NCBI GenBank assembly: GCA_016584305.1
Contig: JACEEZ010001699.1
Coordinates: forward strand, 522,333 to 586,332
Direction: 5' to 3'
From: Chionoecetes opilio
Taxonomy: Eukaryota > Arthropoda > Malacostraca > Decapoda > Majidae
Length of the DNA: 64,000 nucleotides
Of this stretch, positions 22,076 to 34,840 are shown in pieces (within the stretch, counting starts at the first letter, position 1; every line of letters begins with the position of its first letter). The notes under the pieces were generated by a model. That model did no database searches. It was not told the origin of the DNA and worked only from the letters and a program-made list of their open reading frames with translations. The position numbers were made by a program, and so were the translations under genes.

Positions 22076-22301
22076 CAGAGGATGACCTCGCGATCATAAT
22101 GGCCCTGCAAGTCACAAAGACTCGAACACAAAGCAGCAGTAACCAATAACCTTAAACCTTCGTAACCAAGTATACACACGTGCCTTTCACAGGTGGAAAT
22201 CTCAAGAGTGCTACACGATCTACAGGCTCATATATTTTGCTGATAATGTGGCACGGAGCTAAGGGCCTTTCTATCCTACACGCCAAGTATGATTCGTATG
22301 T

Positions 22302-22307
22302 AATAAA
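22302..22307 (+). terminator. Candidate polyadenylation signal
   Basis: AATAAA 227 bp downstream of the exon F stop codon, on the same strand, just before a (TG)n array (22321-22395). GU-rich sequence downstream of AATAAA is a usual companion of cleavage sites. Confidence 0.5.
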
Positions 22308-22320
22308 ATACAATATATAT

Positions 22321-22335
22321 ATGTGTGTGTGTGTG

Positions 22336-22395
<60 letters not shown>
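22321..22395. repeat. (TG)n microsatellite
   Basis: TG dinucleotides with one TTG interruption. Confidence 0.95.
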
Positions 22396-22396
<1 letters not shown>

Positions 22397-22576
22397 GAAA
22401 ACAACGACGCTATGAGTTACGGGGCTGCCGAAACAAGCTGATCCGATCCTATTGAAATGGCTTCGACCCTTCACAACTTTGGACTTTGCTACTCGATCCG
22501 CCTTACATATAGAGGGAGCCAAGAGGGTATTGTCTTACAGCAGCGGTGTGCGTATTCGTGTATGGCCCGAAGGAAC

Positions 22577-22593
22577 ACACACACACACACACA

Positions 22594-22680
<87 letters not shown>
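22577..22680. repeat. (CA)n microsatellite
   Basis: CA dinucleotides with two short interruptions, followed by a copy of the CCCTTGGCCAGTCCTTT terminus and an A run (22706-22753). Confidence 0.95.
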
Positions 22681-22682
<2 letters not shown>

Positions 22683-22705
22683 TTGCGGGCTTTGTGTTAC
22701 CTATT

Positions 22706-22753
22706 TTTGTTGTGCCCTTGGCCAGTCCTTTATGATGTAAGTAAAAAAAAAAA
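22706..22753 (+). mobile_element. Retroposon-like 3' terminus, second copy
   Basis: GTGCCCTTGGCCAGTCC, then TTTATGATGTAAGTAA and a run of A. It is nearly identical to 18292-18330. Confidence 0.45.
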
Positions 22754-22819
22754 ACATACATACATACAAGGGCATACTTATTTTCTTTACATAATTTCAT
22801 CCTTTCCACACACTTGTAC

Positions 22820-23960
22820 TTTAGTTTGTGCCTTTCACACTTCTTTCTCACCAACAGTTGGATGTTTTTGAGCTATACGAAGAAATAAAGGAAGAACAGC
22901 TTGTAATATTTGTCCCCTATAAAATAAATCCTGAGTAATTGATACACTAAACGTTTGAACACCATCCTCTATATATAATATTTTTCACATATCTTATTGA
23001 GTTACTTCAAGATTTTGTTATTGTATAAAATATAAAGGTGGTTTTCGAAATAATCATTATGGAGATACAGCAAAAATAGAATATCACAGACGACTACTCA
23101 GACCCGCCCAGACAGACCCAGATACAGCCCCCAACATTTGAAAACCCAACCCACCCAACAAATTTTTCAGACCACCAGATAAAGCCAGAAGACCAACATT
23201 GAAAAACCCACCCAACCAAACCCAAAACCCAACGATTACTCGACCCCCCAGACAGATCCAATTACAGCCCTCAAAACTTGAAAACCCAAACCCAAAACCA
23301 AGATTTTCAGACCCATCCAGACAGATCCAGATTACAGACTCAACACTTGTAACCCAACCCAACCCAACGATTACTCAGACCCAGATTACAGACTCAACAC
23401 TTCTAACCCAACCAAACCCAACCCAACGATTTGGACCACCTGACAGCCCAGTTCAGATCAAATGTAAACAAAAAAAAAAAAACCTCGTAATTCCCCACAC
23501 GTCTTTCTTTCCCACTCCAAGCCCCCACACACCACTCTCCTGTCCATATCACATTCTTTCTCCCACGTCGGTGTTTTGAGCTATACAAGATAAAGGGAGA
23601 AACGTTTGGGTAAATTTGTCCCAAAAAATAGGAGCGACAGGTACAGACAAGACAGCCTTTGAAGCATCCTCTATATATAATATTTTTTCTATCTTTGAGT
23701 TGCTGGTCAAGATTTGCATGTATAAATAAGGTGGTTTTCGGAAATTTATGGAGATAGGTAATTAGAATATCACAGAATGACAAGAACCCGAGAGCAGACC
23801 GAGATAGAGACCCAGCACTTAAGAAAAGACCAACGATGATTAGACCCACCCAGATAGACCAGATTACAGACTCAACACCGTAAGCCCAACCAAACCCAAA
23901 GATACTCAGACCAGCCTAGACAGAACCGAGATTAGAGAAGAGACTTGAACTAGCAACCCC
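22820..23960. repeat. Tandem duplication of about 650 bp containing a minisatellite
   Basis: Segment 22820-23450 and segment 23490-23960 share, in order: TTTTGAGCTATACRA, GCATCCTCTATATATAATA (or CACCATCC...), GGTGGTTTTCG, GAATATCACAGA and CAGATTACAGACTCAACA. Both contain copies of a roughly 60-bp repeat built from CCCAACCCAACGATTACTC and CAGACAGATCCAGATTAC. No coding frame credible. Confidence 0.7.
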
Positions 23961-24234
23961 GGAATTTCGCCCGGCACGTCCGCCAGAGGCCAAGGGACCG
24001 GCCAGAATCAGCACCATCCCAAGGAGCCCATATCGCATTAAACTTACCGCGCGTTCCCACGACGAATCGTCAGAGGAGATAGCCCCGAGAGGGACACAGA
24101 TGAGGAATGAGGAGCGACAGGAGACAAAACGGACAGGCCTTTCAAATGATGTGGAGGAACTTTATTTATTCTTTTTTTAAAAAAAGAGAGGAACCTGGAG
24201 CAGACCGAGTTTTGGGGGAAGGTGGGGTGAGAAA

Positions 24235-24255
24235 GAGAGAGAGAGAGAGAGAGAC

Positions 24256-24298
<43 letters not shown>
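24235..24298. repeat. GA microsatellite
   Basis: Interrupted GA dinucleotides. Confidence 0.9.
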
Positions 24299-24299
<1 letters not shown>

Positions 24300-24589
24300 G
24301 AGCCATGGGACAGAATTCAATACTTCCTCAAAGTTGGCAACAAACACGAGTTTGGAAACAGAGACTACTGTACTGTTGTCGCTTGGGATATGATCAGGTC
24401 AGGTCAAAGGTCAAAGCGTGTACGGTGTGTGTGACGGCAGAGGAGGGGAATGAAATGATGGATATAGAGACAGACAAAATAGGCAATAGACAGACAGAAA
24501 CTGATCCCTAAATATATTTCAGAAATCAAAGGAATGCGTAGATGGAATATAGGTACGTACATAGTAGATAGATATAGAAGATAGAATAT

Positions 24590-24640
24590 AGAAGAAGTAG
24601 AAGAAGTAGAAGAAGTAGAAGAAGTAGATAGAAGTAGGAG
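24590..24640. repeat. (GAAGTA)n short array
   Basis: Tandem AGAAGTAGA-type hexamer or nonamer units within AT-rich sequence. Confidence 0.75.
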
Positions 24641-24969
24641 AGAGAGCATAGGTATCATCACATAATTATTAGATTGATATTTCTTAGTGTCTGTATTACA
24701 ATTATATCACGACGTTGTATATATAGTAAACACCATTCGCAAATTTGTAAAAGACAAGATTAAGGAAAAAAATATAACAATACAAGATGCAGCCTAGTGA
24801 ACCATACCTAGGCCTACAGATATGTGTGGTTTGTTGGATGGCAGTGGTTTGGAACATGAATAGTCAGTCACCAGCGAGAATCCGAGTGGTATTCATGACA
24901 TGTGCACGACGCGTAATGAAAGATATGAGGGAAAAAAGAGACAGGAATGACTGGCATGCGTGGGAGGAA

Positions 24970-25255
<286 letters not shown>

Positions 25256-25346
25256 GTAAGAATTGAGAAGTAAAGATCTCACATCGAAGAAAGACACAAA
25301 AAGAAAAATAAGATATGATTACAGAAAGTAAAGAAGAGAAGATTAG

Positions 25347-25392
<46 letters not shown>

Positions 25393-25405
25393 AAAAAAAA
25401 AAAAA
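25347..25405. repeat. Poly(A) run
   Basis: About 58 bp of A with one C. Another A run lies at about 25638-25672. Confidence 0.93.
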
Positions 25406-25423
25406 GGAGGAATTAGAGAGAGA

Positions 25424-25633
25424 GACCATCAACTTTGAAAGAGAGAAGAGAGAGACAGATAGAATAACACGACAATTAGTATAAAAACAAGGCAAAGGAT
25501 AAAGAAGAGAGACGGAGGAGAGGAGAGAAGGATGAGATAACAAAGCGGTAAAACTTCGTAAGTAAATTCCATCATCACTTAGCTTCAAAACAAAAATACA
25601 TTATTGACTTACATTTCCGTTTAAACACGTAAT

Positions 25634-25674
<41 letters not shown>

Positions 25675-25850
25675 TCAGGGAATTTTTGTATGTTCATATG
25701 GGACCATCAACTTTGAAGTATTGCATGATACAGTAACGCTCACAATAGAATAACAATCTTGACACATTAGTATACAACCCCAAGGCAAGTTTCATAATAA
25801 TTTGTACAACGAGACGGCAGCAGATGGCGCGGTAAGGTTTTCCACTAATC
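25424..25850. repeat. Diverged direct repeat, two copies
   Basis: 25424-25560 and 25700-25850 both begin ACCATCAACTTTGAA and share AGAATAACA, TTAGTATA, CAAGGCAA and GCGGTAA landmarks. The first copy is interspersed with GAGA motifs that the second lacks. Confidence 0.6.
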
Positions 25851-25920
25851 AAGCTTTCTATACAGTTTTTTTAAGCTTTACATTTCTTTTCCTTCATTTC
25901 TCAAGCGTCACCATCAAAAC

Positions 25921-25922
25921 AG

Positions 25923-25990
<68 letters not shown>

Positions 25991-26021
25991 CTTTTCCTTA
26001 ATTTCTCAAGCGCACCATCAA

Positions 26022-26114
<93 letters not shown>
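25921..26114. repeat. Two (CT)n tracts separated by a duplicated 45-bp spacer
   Basis: CATTTCTTTTCCTTCATTTC, then TCAAGCGTCACCATC and AAAACAGTCTC occur before both CT tracts (about 25880 and 25985), so spacer and CT tract were duplicated together. Confidence 0.85.
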
Positions 26115-26118
<4 letters not shown>

Positions 26119-26269
26119 TTTAAAGTGAAGATTTTGTCCCTCACACACTTCACATTCTCATTCGTTCACTTCCTCTCCTCCTGTGTCCTCAACAGTCTCT
26201 CTCCTTCTCTCCTTTACCTTACAATTCCTTTCCTCACACACCACTACACTCCTCCTCTATCTTTTACAG

Positions 26270-26513
26270 CTCGTCCCGCATGCCAACACACCCTACCCCA
26301 CCACCACCACCACCACCTCCACTCACACCAATATTCTCACCAATTCAATCTTTCCTCACACTTACCCCCACACAACCACACGCGATAGTACCCAGCGGTA
26401 TGGCAAGAGGACCTCCTCTAAATCTCAGAGGCCTCACGCGCACCAGACAGCAAATATTCATAAGCCATCACATCGGATTTCCGGAGGGCGCCTTGCCTAC
26501 CTCCGGGTCCAAG
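26270..26513 (+). CDS. Orphan candidate exon
   Basis: Acceptor TCCTCTATCTTTTACAG ends at 26269. 244 nt are open in the phase-2 frame to AAG|GTGGAA at 26514. It encodes a Pro-rich start (MPTHPTPPPPPPPPLTPIF) then IVPSGMARGPPLNLRG, LTRTRQQIFISHHIGF and PEGALPTSGSK. If unspliced, the frame ends 14 codons later at a stop. The second half has a non-repetitive, protein-like composition. No partner exon found nearby and no family recognised. Confidence 0.33.
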
Positions 26514-26827
26514 GTGGAAGTAAATTGGCAATTCTCTCGTAGCAGTGGGAGGTGAGGGCGAGGGAAGGAAACTGTGGCAGAGGAAGAATTGTCTGGTGGT
26601 GGTGGTGGGAGGATGATGGACGGGAGGAAGGAAAGGCAGGGAAGAGAGGAAGGAAGGGAGGGGGAAAGGAGGAAGGCAGGGGGAAGGGAGGAAGGAAGAG
26701 TGGATGGCGAGGAAGGAAGGAAGGGAAGGAATAGTGCTGTAAGGTGTCAGGAGAGATGAATTAGATGGTGTTATTACCTGCGCCAGTGGTAATTAGTTTC
26801 ATGAGAGGTTGCAAGAAAGGTGACTGG

Positions 26828-26828
<1 letters not shown>

Positions 26829-26908
<80 letters not shown>
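26829..26908. repeat. (CT)n microsatellite
   Basis: Uninterrupted CT dinucleotides. Confidence 0.97.
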
Positions 26909-26912
<4 letters not shown>

Positions 26913-27271
26913 ATTAATGAAATACAAATGTCTTACGGGCTACATAACCTCAATAGGAGTAATATCAACAACAACAATGATATCAATACTACTTCCAATA
27001 ACAACAGGACATACAACACCTAACCGATATCCTGAAGCACCTGAGACAAGCTTCATATCCTTAACCATAATGACAAAAACAGAGAATATTCCGATCTTCT
27101 ATCTCCTTCTCTATCTCCTCCATGACCTTTCCTTTCTCTATCTCCTCCATGACCTCTTCATTCCCTTGTCTTACTTGCACATTCCCTTTTCGAAACTCCA
27201 TGTCTTTCTAGTTTTTTATAGATTTTCTGGTTTCTATTCAAAGGTGCCTTCCCATTTTTATTTACGAGGAT

Positions 27272-27275
27272 GTCC

Positions 27276-27324
<49 letters not shown>

Positions 27325-27350
27325 ATGAGAGAGAGAGAGAGAGAGACCGT
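27272..27350. repeat. GA microsatellite
   Basis: GA dinucleotides with a few interruptions. Confidence 0.93.
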
Positions 27351-27771
27351 GAAAAGAGGGTGAGAGCGAGAGAGAACACAATAGAGAACCAAGAACTCCT
27401 TTGATTAATAAGTCTGGCGTAAGAGAGTCGAGATCAAAACGAATCATATATACACTCAAGCTAACTCCCTTTTTTTTAACCTTGCTAAGATTAGATGACA
27501 AAATTACTCGGATATTCATTACATATCCTTTCATCTACCTTCTTTCAGCTCTCTCCACCTCCCAACTACCTAAACATTGTTTTGATACTACTAATCCATT
27601 ACTACATATGTTTTGTTCTTACAACTTGTAACCTTCCGCGACATCAGCTTACAATCCTTAATATCCTCCGTTGTCGTTTCCACTCACAAAGAAAAAACGA
27701 GAATTGCTTTTGGAACTCATCCATCCAATCGTTTTGTTCCCTAATTGTCCCCTTTGCCCAACACACACACA

Positions 27772-28045
<274 letters not shown>

Positions 28046-28234
28046 GCTAATCCTTAAAAGTGAACAGGGGAAAGCAAACCTGAGCGCTGACTGATTTCAC
28101 CCAAAATAGAACTCTGTAAGAAATTCGATATTGGTGAAGACTTGACACGTAATGACTTGATGTTCTGTGGCGGCAGATGGGCAGACTAGCTTAGGGGTGC
28201 AAGTGGAGGAAGAGGAAAAGAGATAGAAGAGGAG

Positions 28235-28320
28235 GGGAGGAGGAGGAGGAGGAGGAGGAGGAGGAGGAGGAGGAGGAGGAGGAGGAGGAGGAGGAGGAGG
28301 AGGAGGAGGAGGAGGAGAGG
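28235..28320. repeat. (GGA)n microsatellite
   Basis: About 28 GGA triplets. A second array of about 35 triplets follows at 28570-28675. Homopolymeric Ser, Pro, Arg and Leu frames here are artefacts. Confidence 0.97.
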
Positions 28321-28569
28321 AGGAGAAAAGGAATACATAGGAATACATAGGAATAATAGATACCAGGAAACCTATTGGTCAACATTATAGGCTGCTGAAC
28401 TATATACGATCTATCAACTACATGTAAGAGGACAGTTGGAAAAGGACACCATGCCTTTAAAGAAGATAGGAACATGGAAGTTTCGTAGTGAAGAATGATA
28501 GGATATGAAGTATGCTAACTACAATTACCACTACCACTAATCGATCCGGGGGACGATATAATATGCATT

Positions 28570-28675
28570 CGAGGAGGAGGAGGAGGAGGAGGAGGAGGAG
28601 GAGGAGGAGGAGGAGGAGGAGGAGGAGGAGGAGGAGGAGGAGGAGGAGGAGGAGGAGGAGGAGGAGGAGGAGGAG
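28570..28675. repeat. (GGA)n microsatellite, second array
   Basis: About 35 uninterrupted GGA triplets. Confidence 0.97.
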
Positions 28676-28839
28676 AGACATTCACCTGCATGCACTAACG
28701 ATTCAGCCAAAATGATGGATTGAGTCAATAATGAATGCTAGGTAAGGGTTCGGCTTGGTAGGGGAGAGAGTGAGTGCGTATATATGGGGAGGTATTTTCA
28801 TCTCTCTATCCATCGTTGTTCATGAGGAATATGTGCTAC

Positions 28840-29059
28840 TGAGAGAGACAAAGATATATATCCTCTTTTTTATTATCCTGGAGTGTAATGAAGAAAAAAA
28901 TGTGACGATGATACAAGTACTTTTCTTTACTCAATTTTTTAATTGTTTTCTTCTGAAGTGTAATAAAAAAGCGACGATGATGATGCAAGTACTATTAAAT
29001 ACTTCTTTTTTTCCTGAAGTATTATGAAAAAAAATGTGATGATGATGCAAGTACTATTA

Positions 29060-29060
<1 letters not shown>
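28840..29060. repeat. Three degenerate tandem units of about 65-75 bp
   Basis: The block GATGATGCAAGTACTATTA with CTTTTTTTCCTGAAGT-like sequence and AAAAATGTGATGATG recurs three times (near 28905, 28980 and 29045). Confidence 0.65.
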
Positions 29061-30110
<1,050 letters not shown>

Positions 30111-30155
30111 TCGGCTGTATTTCATCATAGTTAACCATATCATCAGGTAAACATA

Positions 30156-31385
30156 TCAATCAATCATTGGGGGCATACGCCGGGGGGCGCGTCGCCTCGC
30201 CCACCCTACGACGCCACTCCCGGGGGTCACCACGCGCGAGTTCCCATGCAGGCTCCTTTCCCATACCAAGCAGCTCTCGACAAGAAACATAAAACTTGCC
30301 CAGCCACGAGCCTTGTGGGCGCCCCCTTGGCCTCCTCCACGCCGGATTGTCTCTTACAGATACAACCCGATGGGAAGGATCGGTTCCAGGGTAGCGTGCC
30401 ACATGCCCATATAGCCGAAGTTGGCGCTGACGGACTATGCAGGTAATAGGCCTCGATTCAGTTTCACGGTGCAATCGCTGATTTGACACGTAATCATCCC
30501 AGCGATACCCCATGATTCTGCGAAAACACTTATTACCAAAGGCATTGATTCGTCTCTTCAAGTCACTATTTAGTGTCCATGTCTCACAACCATAGAGTAA
30601 GACAGGGATCACAAGCGACTTGAAGATCCGGATCTTTGTCCTCCTGCACAGGTACCGACAACGCCAAATACTCCCGCTGAGCGAGTCCATAACACCGTGG
30701 GCTATGCCAATCCGCCGTAAGACTTCTTGACGTGACCCGCCGTCATTATGTACTGCGCTACCAAGGTATGTAAAACTTTCCAAGATCTCAATGTCCTCGC
30801 CACACGCATGAACAGACTGTACTGCTTCATCTAGTAAGTCTCCAAATACCTGGACCTTGGTCTTGAGCCAGGAGACCTCAAGTCCCAAAGGCTTTGCCTC
30901 CTCGTGCAGCGCCTCGAGAGCCATCACCAGGACCTCCAGCGACTCAGCAAAGATTACTGCATCATCGGCAAAAATAAGATCAGTGATCTTGGTGTTGCCG
31001 ACGGATGCTCCACAATCACTTTGATCTACAACCTTGTCCAATACCCAGTCCATACAAGCGTTGAAAAGTGATGGGGCAAGGACGCACACTTGCCTCACTC
31101 CTGTATTCACAGGAAAGAAGCTGGATACACCTGCCCCACACTTCACAGCACTCTCAGTCCCAGAATACAGACCAGTTATCAAACCAATAGTCCTTGCAGG
31201 AATCCCTCGAAGTCGCAGAAGATCCCAGAGTGACTCACGATGCACTGAGTCAAACGCCTTCTTGAGATCAACATAGGCTGCAAGCATCCCCTGTCGAAAC
31301 TCACGTCGGCGTTCCACCAGGACACGAAGCGCTAGGATACGGTCCGTTGTTGACTTACCAGGCGTGAACAACCAGACGTGTACGT
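30156..31385 (-). mobile_element. 5'-truncated non-LTR retrotransposon insertion
   Basis: The element is flanked by an exact 10-bp direct repeat GGTAAACATA at 30146-30155 and 31386-31395. Its 3' end (minus strand) is a (TGAT)n-type tail directly following the RT frame. It sits inside an older repeat whose uninterrupted form, reading through GGTAAACATAGGCATAA, is present at 32340-32400 on the other strand and at 31850-31920. Truncated at the 5' end within the RT domain. Confidence 0.9.
30160..31385 (-). pseudogene. Reverse transcriptase fragment of a LINE (RTE-like, tentative)
   Basis: About 405 codons are open. Order: FTPGKSTTDRILALRVLVER, then YVDLKKAFDSVHRESLW, then GVRQVCVLAPSLFNACMDW, then the catalytic TDLIFADDAVIFAE, then LGLEVSWLKTKVQV, FTYLGSAVH, then VLLYGCETWTL, then RRIMGYRWDDYVSNQRL and a C-terminal RQLRLYGHVARYP...RRPRGRPQGSW block. 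The conserved RQG of the RT motif reads RQV, a likely loss of function. No endonuclease domain because of 5' truncation. The Met at 31371 is internal, and the stop TGA lies in the (TGAT)n tail. The short-repeat tail fits RTE-type elements; clade not certain. Confidence 0.88.
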
Positions 31386-31395
31386 GGTAAACATA

Positions 31396-32075
31396 GGCAT
31401 ACTTTTAAGCATGAGACCTTAAGATAGAATGGAATTTTCACCTCGTTAAAAAAAACCCCCTATAGCTTATAGTACATCTCCTTCAGTAGGTAATCCTCGT
31501 CCACTCTCTTTCAACATTTAACTAGCTGTTAAATAAAAAAAAACATAAGCCCCTCTCTCTCTGTTAAATAAGGAAAATTTATAAATCTCTAATTTTTTGC
31601 TAACTAAAAAAAAATAAAAGAATCTCTTTCTCTGTTAAATAAAAAAAATTATATAAATATCTTTCTCTGTTAAATAAAAAATAAAAAAATCTCTCTTTCT
31701 CTGTTATATATAAAAAATACATATATATCTCCTTCTCTGTTATCTAAAATTATATATATATAAATCTCTCTTTCTCTGTAAAATAAAAATAATAAAAAAT
31801 CTCTCCTTCTCTGTTAAATAAAACAAAAAGTAATTCAGCTGTATTTCATCATAGTTAACCATATCATCAGGTAAACATGGGTATAACTTTAAGCATGAGG
31901 ACCTTAAGATTGAATGGAATTTTCGCCTCGTAAAAAAAATAGACTATAGCTTATAGTACATCTCCTTCAGTAGGTTACCTTAAGATTGAATGGAATTTTC
32001 GCCTCGTTAAAAAAATTAGAATATATCTAGTACGTACATCTCCTTCAGTAGGCAATCCTCGTCCACTCTCTTTCA
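31396..32075. repeat. Duplicated block with a truncated TIR element and flank
   Basis: The run AAGCATGAG.ACCTTAAGAT, ATGGAATTTTC.CCTCGT, TATAGCTTATAGTACATC, TCCTTCAGTAGG and CCTCGTCCACTCTCTTTCAA occurs at 31396-31510 and again at 31880-32075. In the second copy the AATTTTC-to-CAGTAGG part is itself doubled (31910-31975 and 31977-32052). Confidence 0.8.
31525..31835 (+). repeat. TCTCTGTTAAATAAAA minisatellite
   Basis: About eight degenerate 35-45-bp units of the form CTCTTTCTCTGTTAAATAAA plus A/T-rich spacer, the same unit as in 29060-30110. Confidence 0.85.
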
Positions 32076-32330
32076 AGGCTTAACTTTGTCTTGACTTAAT
32101 TAACAGACTTACGACGTGGCTCAGATTGCTTTTCAAACTTTTCTTTCATCCAATACTCTTTTGTTTAGCGTCTGAAGTTTCTTGCCTCTGCTTAATTATT
32201 GACGTACTTTTAGCATAGTTTTACTTGTATGCTGTAAATTCCTTTGCTTCTTAATACTGGGCGATTTTTTCTCCAATTTGTTTGTGCTATGATGTTGAAT
32301 GAAGCTTTTCGTGATTGTCTTTTTTTTTTA

Positions 32331-32520
32331 ACGAGGCGAAAATTCCATTCTATCTTAAGGTCTCATGCTTAAAATTATGCCTATGTTTACCTGATAGTAT
32401 GGTTAACTATGATAAAATACAACTGAAATTTAGAAAAAGCGTACTATTCCCTTCTCCTGGCATCAAATATCAGTCAATAAGCAGCAAGGGGGCAGGATTT
32501 TTCACCTCGTAAAAAACAAC
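32331..32520 (-). mobile_element. 190-bp TIR element, full copy C
   Basis: Ends ACGAGGCGAAAATTCC and, reverse-complemented, ACGAGGTGAAAAATCC form 16-bp TIRs with two differences. Flanked by T/A-rich sequence (TTAA-like). A diverged full copy occurs at 52946-53124, and truncated copies at 30110-30155 plus 31386-31450 (split by the LINE) and 31840-31945. No coding frame. Confidence 0.7.
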
Positions 32521-32559
32521 AACCAGAGTATAGCTAAACTGTGTAGCTAACGTAAGGCA

Positions 32560-33720
32560 ATTAATTTGTAATGAGTTGATTGTAATACACGGATACTTTT
32601 GAATGAGTTGATTGTAATACACTGATACTTTTGAATGAGTTGATTGTAATACACTGATACTTTTGAATGAGTTGATTGTAATACACTGATACTTTTGAAT
32701 GAGTTGATTGTAATACACTGATACTTTTGAATGAGTTGATTGTAATACACTGATACTTTTGAATGAGTTGATTGTAATACACTGATACTTTTGAATGAGT
32801 TGATTGTAATACACGGATACTTTTGAATGAGTTGATTGTAATACACTGATACTTTTGAATGAGTTGATTGTAATACACTGATACTTTTGAATGAGTTGAT
32901 TGTAATACACTGATACTTTTGAATGAGTTGATTGTAATACACTGATACTTTTGAATGAGTTGGTTGTAATACACGGATACTTTAGAATGAGTTGATACAC
33001 TGACACTTTTGAATGAGTTGATTGTAATACACTGACACTTTTGAATGAGTTGATTGTAATACACGGATACTTTTGAATGAGTTGATTGCAATACACTGAC
33101 ACTTTTGAATGAGTTGATTGTAATACACGGATACTTTTGAATGAGTTGATTGCAATACACGGATACTTTTGAATGAGTTGATTGTAATACACTGACACTT
33201 TTGAATGAGTTGATTGTAATACACGGATACTTTTGAATAAGTTGATTGTAATACACTGACACTTTTGAATGAGTTGATTGTAATACACTGACACTTTTGA
33301 ATGAGTTGATTGTAATACACGGATACTTTTGAATGAGTTGATTGTAATACACTGACACTTTTGAATGAGTTGATTGCAATACACTGACACTTTTGAATGA
33401 GTTGATACATGACACTTTGAATGAGTTGATTGCATACAATGAACTTTTGAAGGGAGTTGTTGTAATACACGGATACTTTGAAGAGTTGATTGTAAAAACA
33501 CTGATACTTTTAAAATGAGTTGATTGTAATACACGGATACTTTTGGAAAAGTTGATTGTAATACACTGATACTTTTGAAGGGAATTGATTGTAATACACT
33601 GATACTTTTGAATGAATTGATTGTAATCCCAGGGATACTTTGAATGAATTGATTGGAATACACGGGATACTTTTGAATGAGTTATTGTAATACACGGATA
33701 TTTTGAATGAGTTATTGTAC
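32560..33720. repeat. 32-bp minisatellite, about 36 copies
   Basis: Unit of the form GAGTTGATTGTAATACACTG followed by ATACTTTTGAAT. Units at 32567-32950 are mostly the TGATAC type; those at 32990-33410 alternate between TGACAC and GGATAC types. Beyond about 33405 single-base indels become frequent. All three minus-strand frames are open across the array, giving open frames of up to 397 codons; because 32 is not a multiple of 3 the peptide repeats every 32 residues. I regard these as non-coding. Confidence 0.96.
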
Positions 33721-34254
33721 TATATTGAAATTTTAATATGGTTTAATTCTTTGGTGTTTATACACGGTTAGTGGCAAAAATTATAACCAAAACAAGTTTG
33801 TCACGTTTTTGTTCTGGTTTATTATACCTCATTTTTTAAATGAATGTTGAAAAACAGGGGTACTTTTGAAAAGTTGCATCCAATTTTTTAAATAGAATTT
33901 GTTAATTTCCCCTCCGTATTAGCCTTTTCTTTAAAAGGGAACAAAGGAACTTCGTACGTTCTCGTCGATTCTAGTTCCTCAACGGATGACGTAACTTTGT
34001 TTGCGTTGTGCATTAAACATAGGTTTCAGTGTTTCTATTACTCCTTAACGACGATGGAGAAAAACAAAACCCCACCACACCCACGAGAAAGAACTAGGGA
34101 AGAAGGAGAGAATGGAAAAAGGGAAAAATGAAGGAAGACCTAAGGGCAGAAACAAAGAGGAGGAGAAGCGAGAAGAGGAGAGAGAGAGTAGGAGAAGACG
34201 AAAAGAGAGGAGAGAGAAGAGAAAGGGGAACCACCCGGAGAGCTGAGAGGGAAA

Positions 34255-34286
<32 letters not shown>

Positions 34287-34840
34287 TAGGAGAGAGAGAG
34301 AGAGGAGAGGAGAGAGAGAGAAGAGAGAGAAGAGAGAGAGAGAGAAGATAGGAGAGAAGAGAGAGAAGAGAGAAAGAGAGAGGAGACGAGAGGACGAGAG
34401 AGAGGAGAAGAGCGAGAGAGGAGAGAGAGAGAGAGAAGGGGTCTCTCTCTCTGGGGTCACTATCAAATATTTACAAACCCACCAGAGGTTACAAAAGGTC
34501 ATCATGTGAGCGAGATCAAAAGTGGAAGAAAATGGATTTCTGATACAAGCAAAACAAACTCTCGCTACGATGTTTCTCTCACTTACCCACCCTTCACTAA
34601 GCGTCTAATAATCACTATGAACACTGGAATAGTCACAATTGGTATTTTCGACATTTACACACAAACAGACATAACGTAAGAAATAAATATGAAAAATGAG
34701 GGTGAAAAAAATGCTGTAAACTTTAACTGCTACGTGTGATATAGTTTTCATCGTCACATTTAAAAACAACGTGACGACTTATGTATAACGAACATGAAAA
34801 AAACCACCCACTTAATAAAGACATACGAAGAGAGAAAAAT
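33721..34840. other. No gene; contains a GA array
   Basis: Unique-looking sequence at 33721-34145, a GA-rich array at 34150-34438 and unique-looking AT-rich sequence to 34840. No exon supported. Confidence 0.55.

Noticed and set aside
28191..28715. Poly-Ser, poly-Arg and poly-Leu proteins
   Set aside because: Six-frame shadows of two (GGA)n arrays.
32470..33663. 397-codon minus-strand open frame as a repeat protein gene
   Set aside because: It is a translation of the 32-bp minisatellite, open in all minus frames, with no start context or non-repetitive domain.
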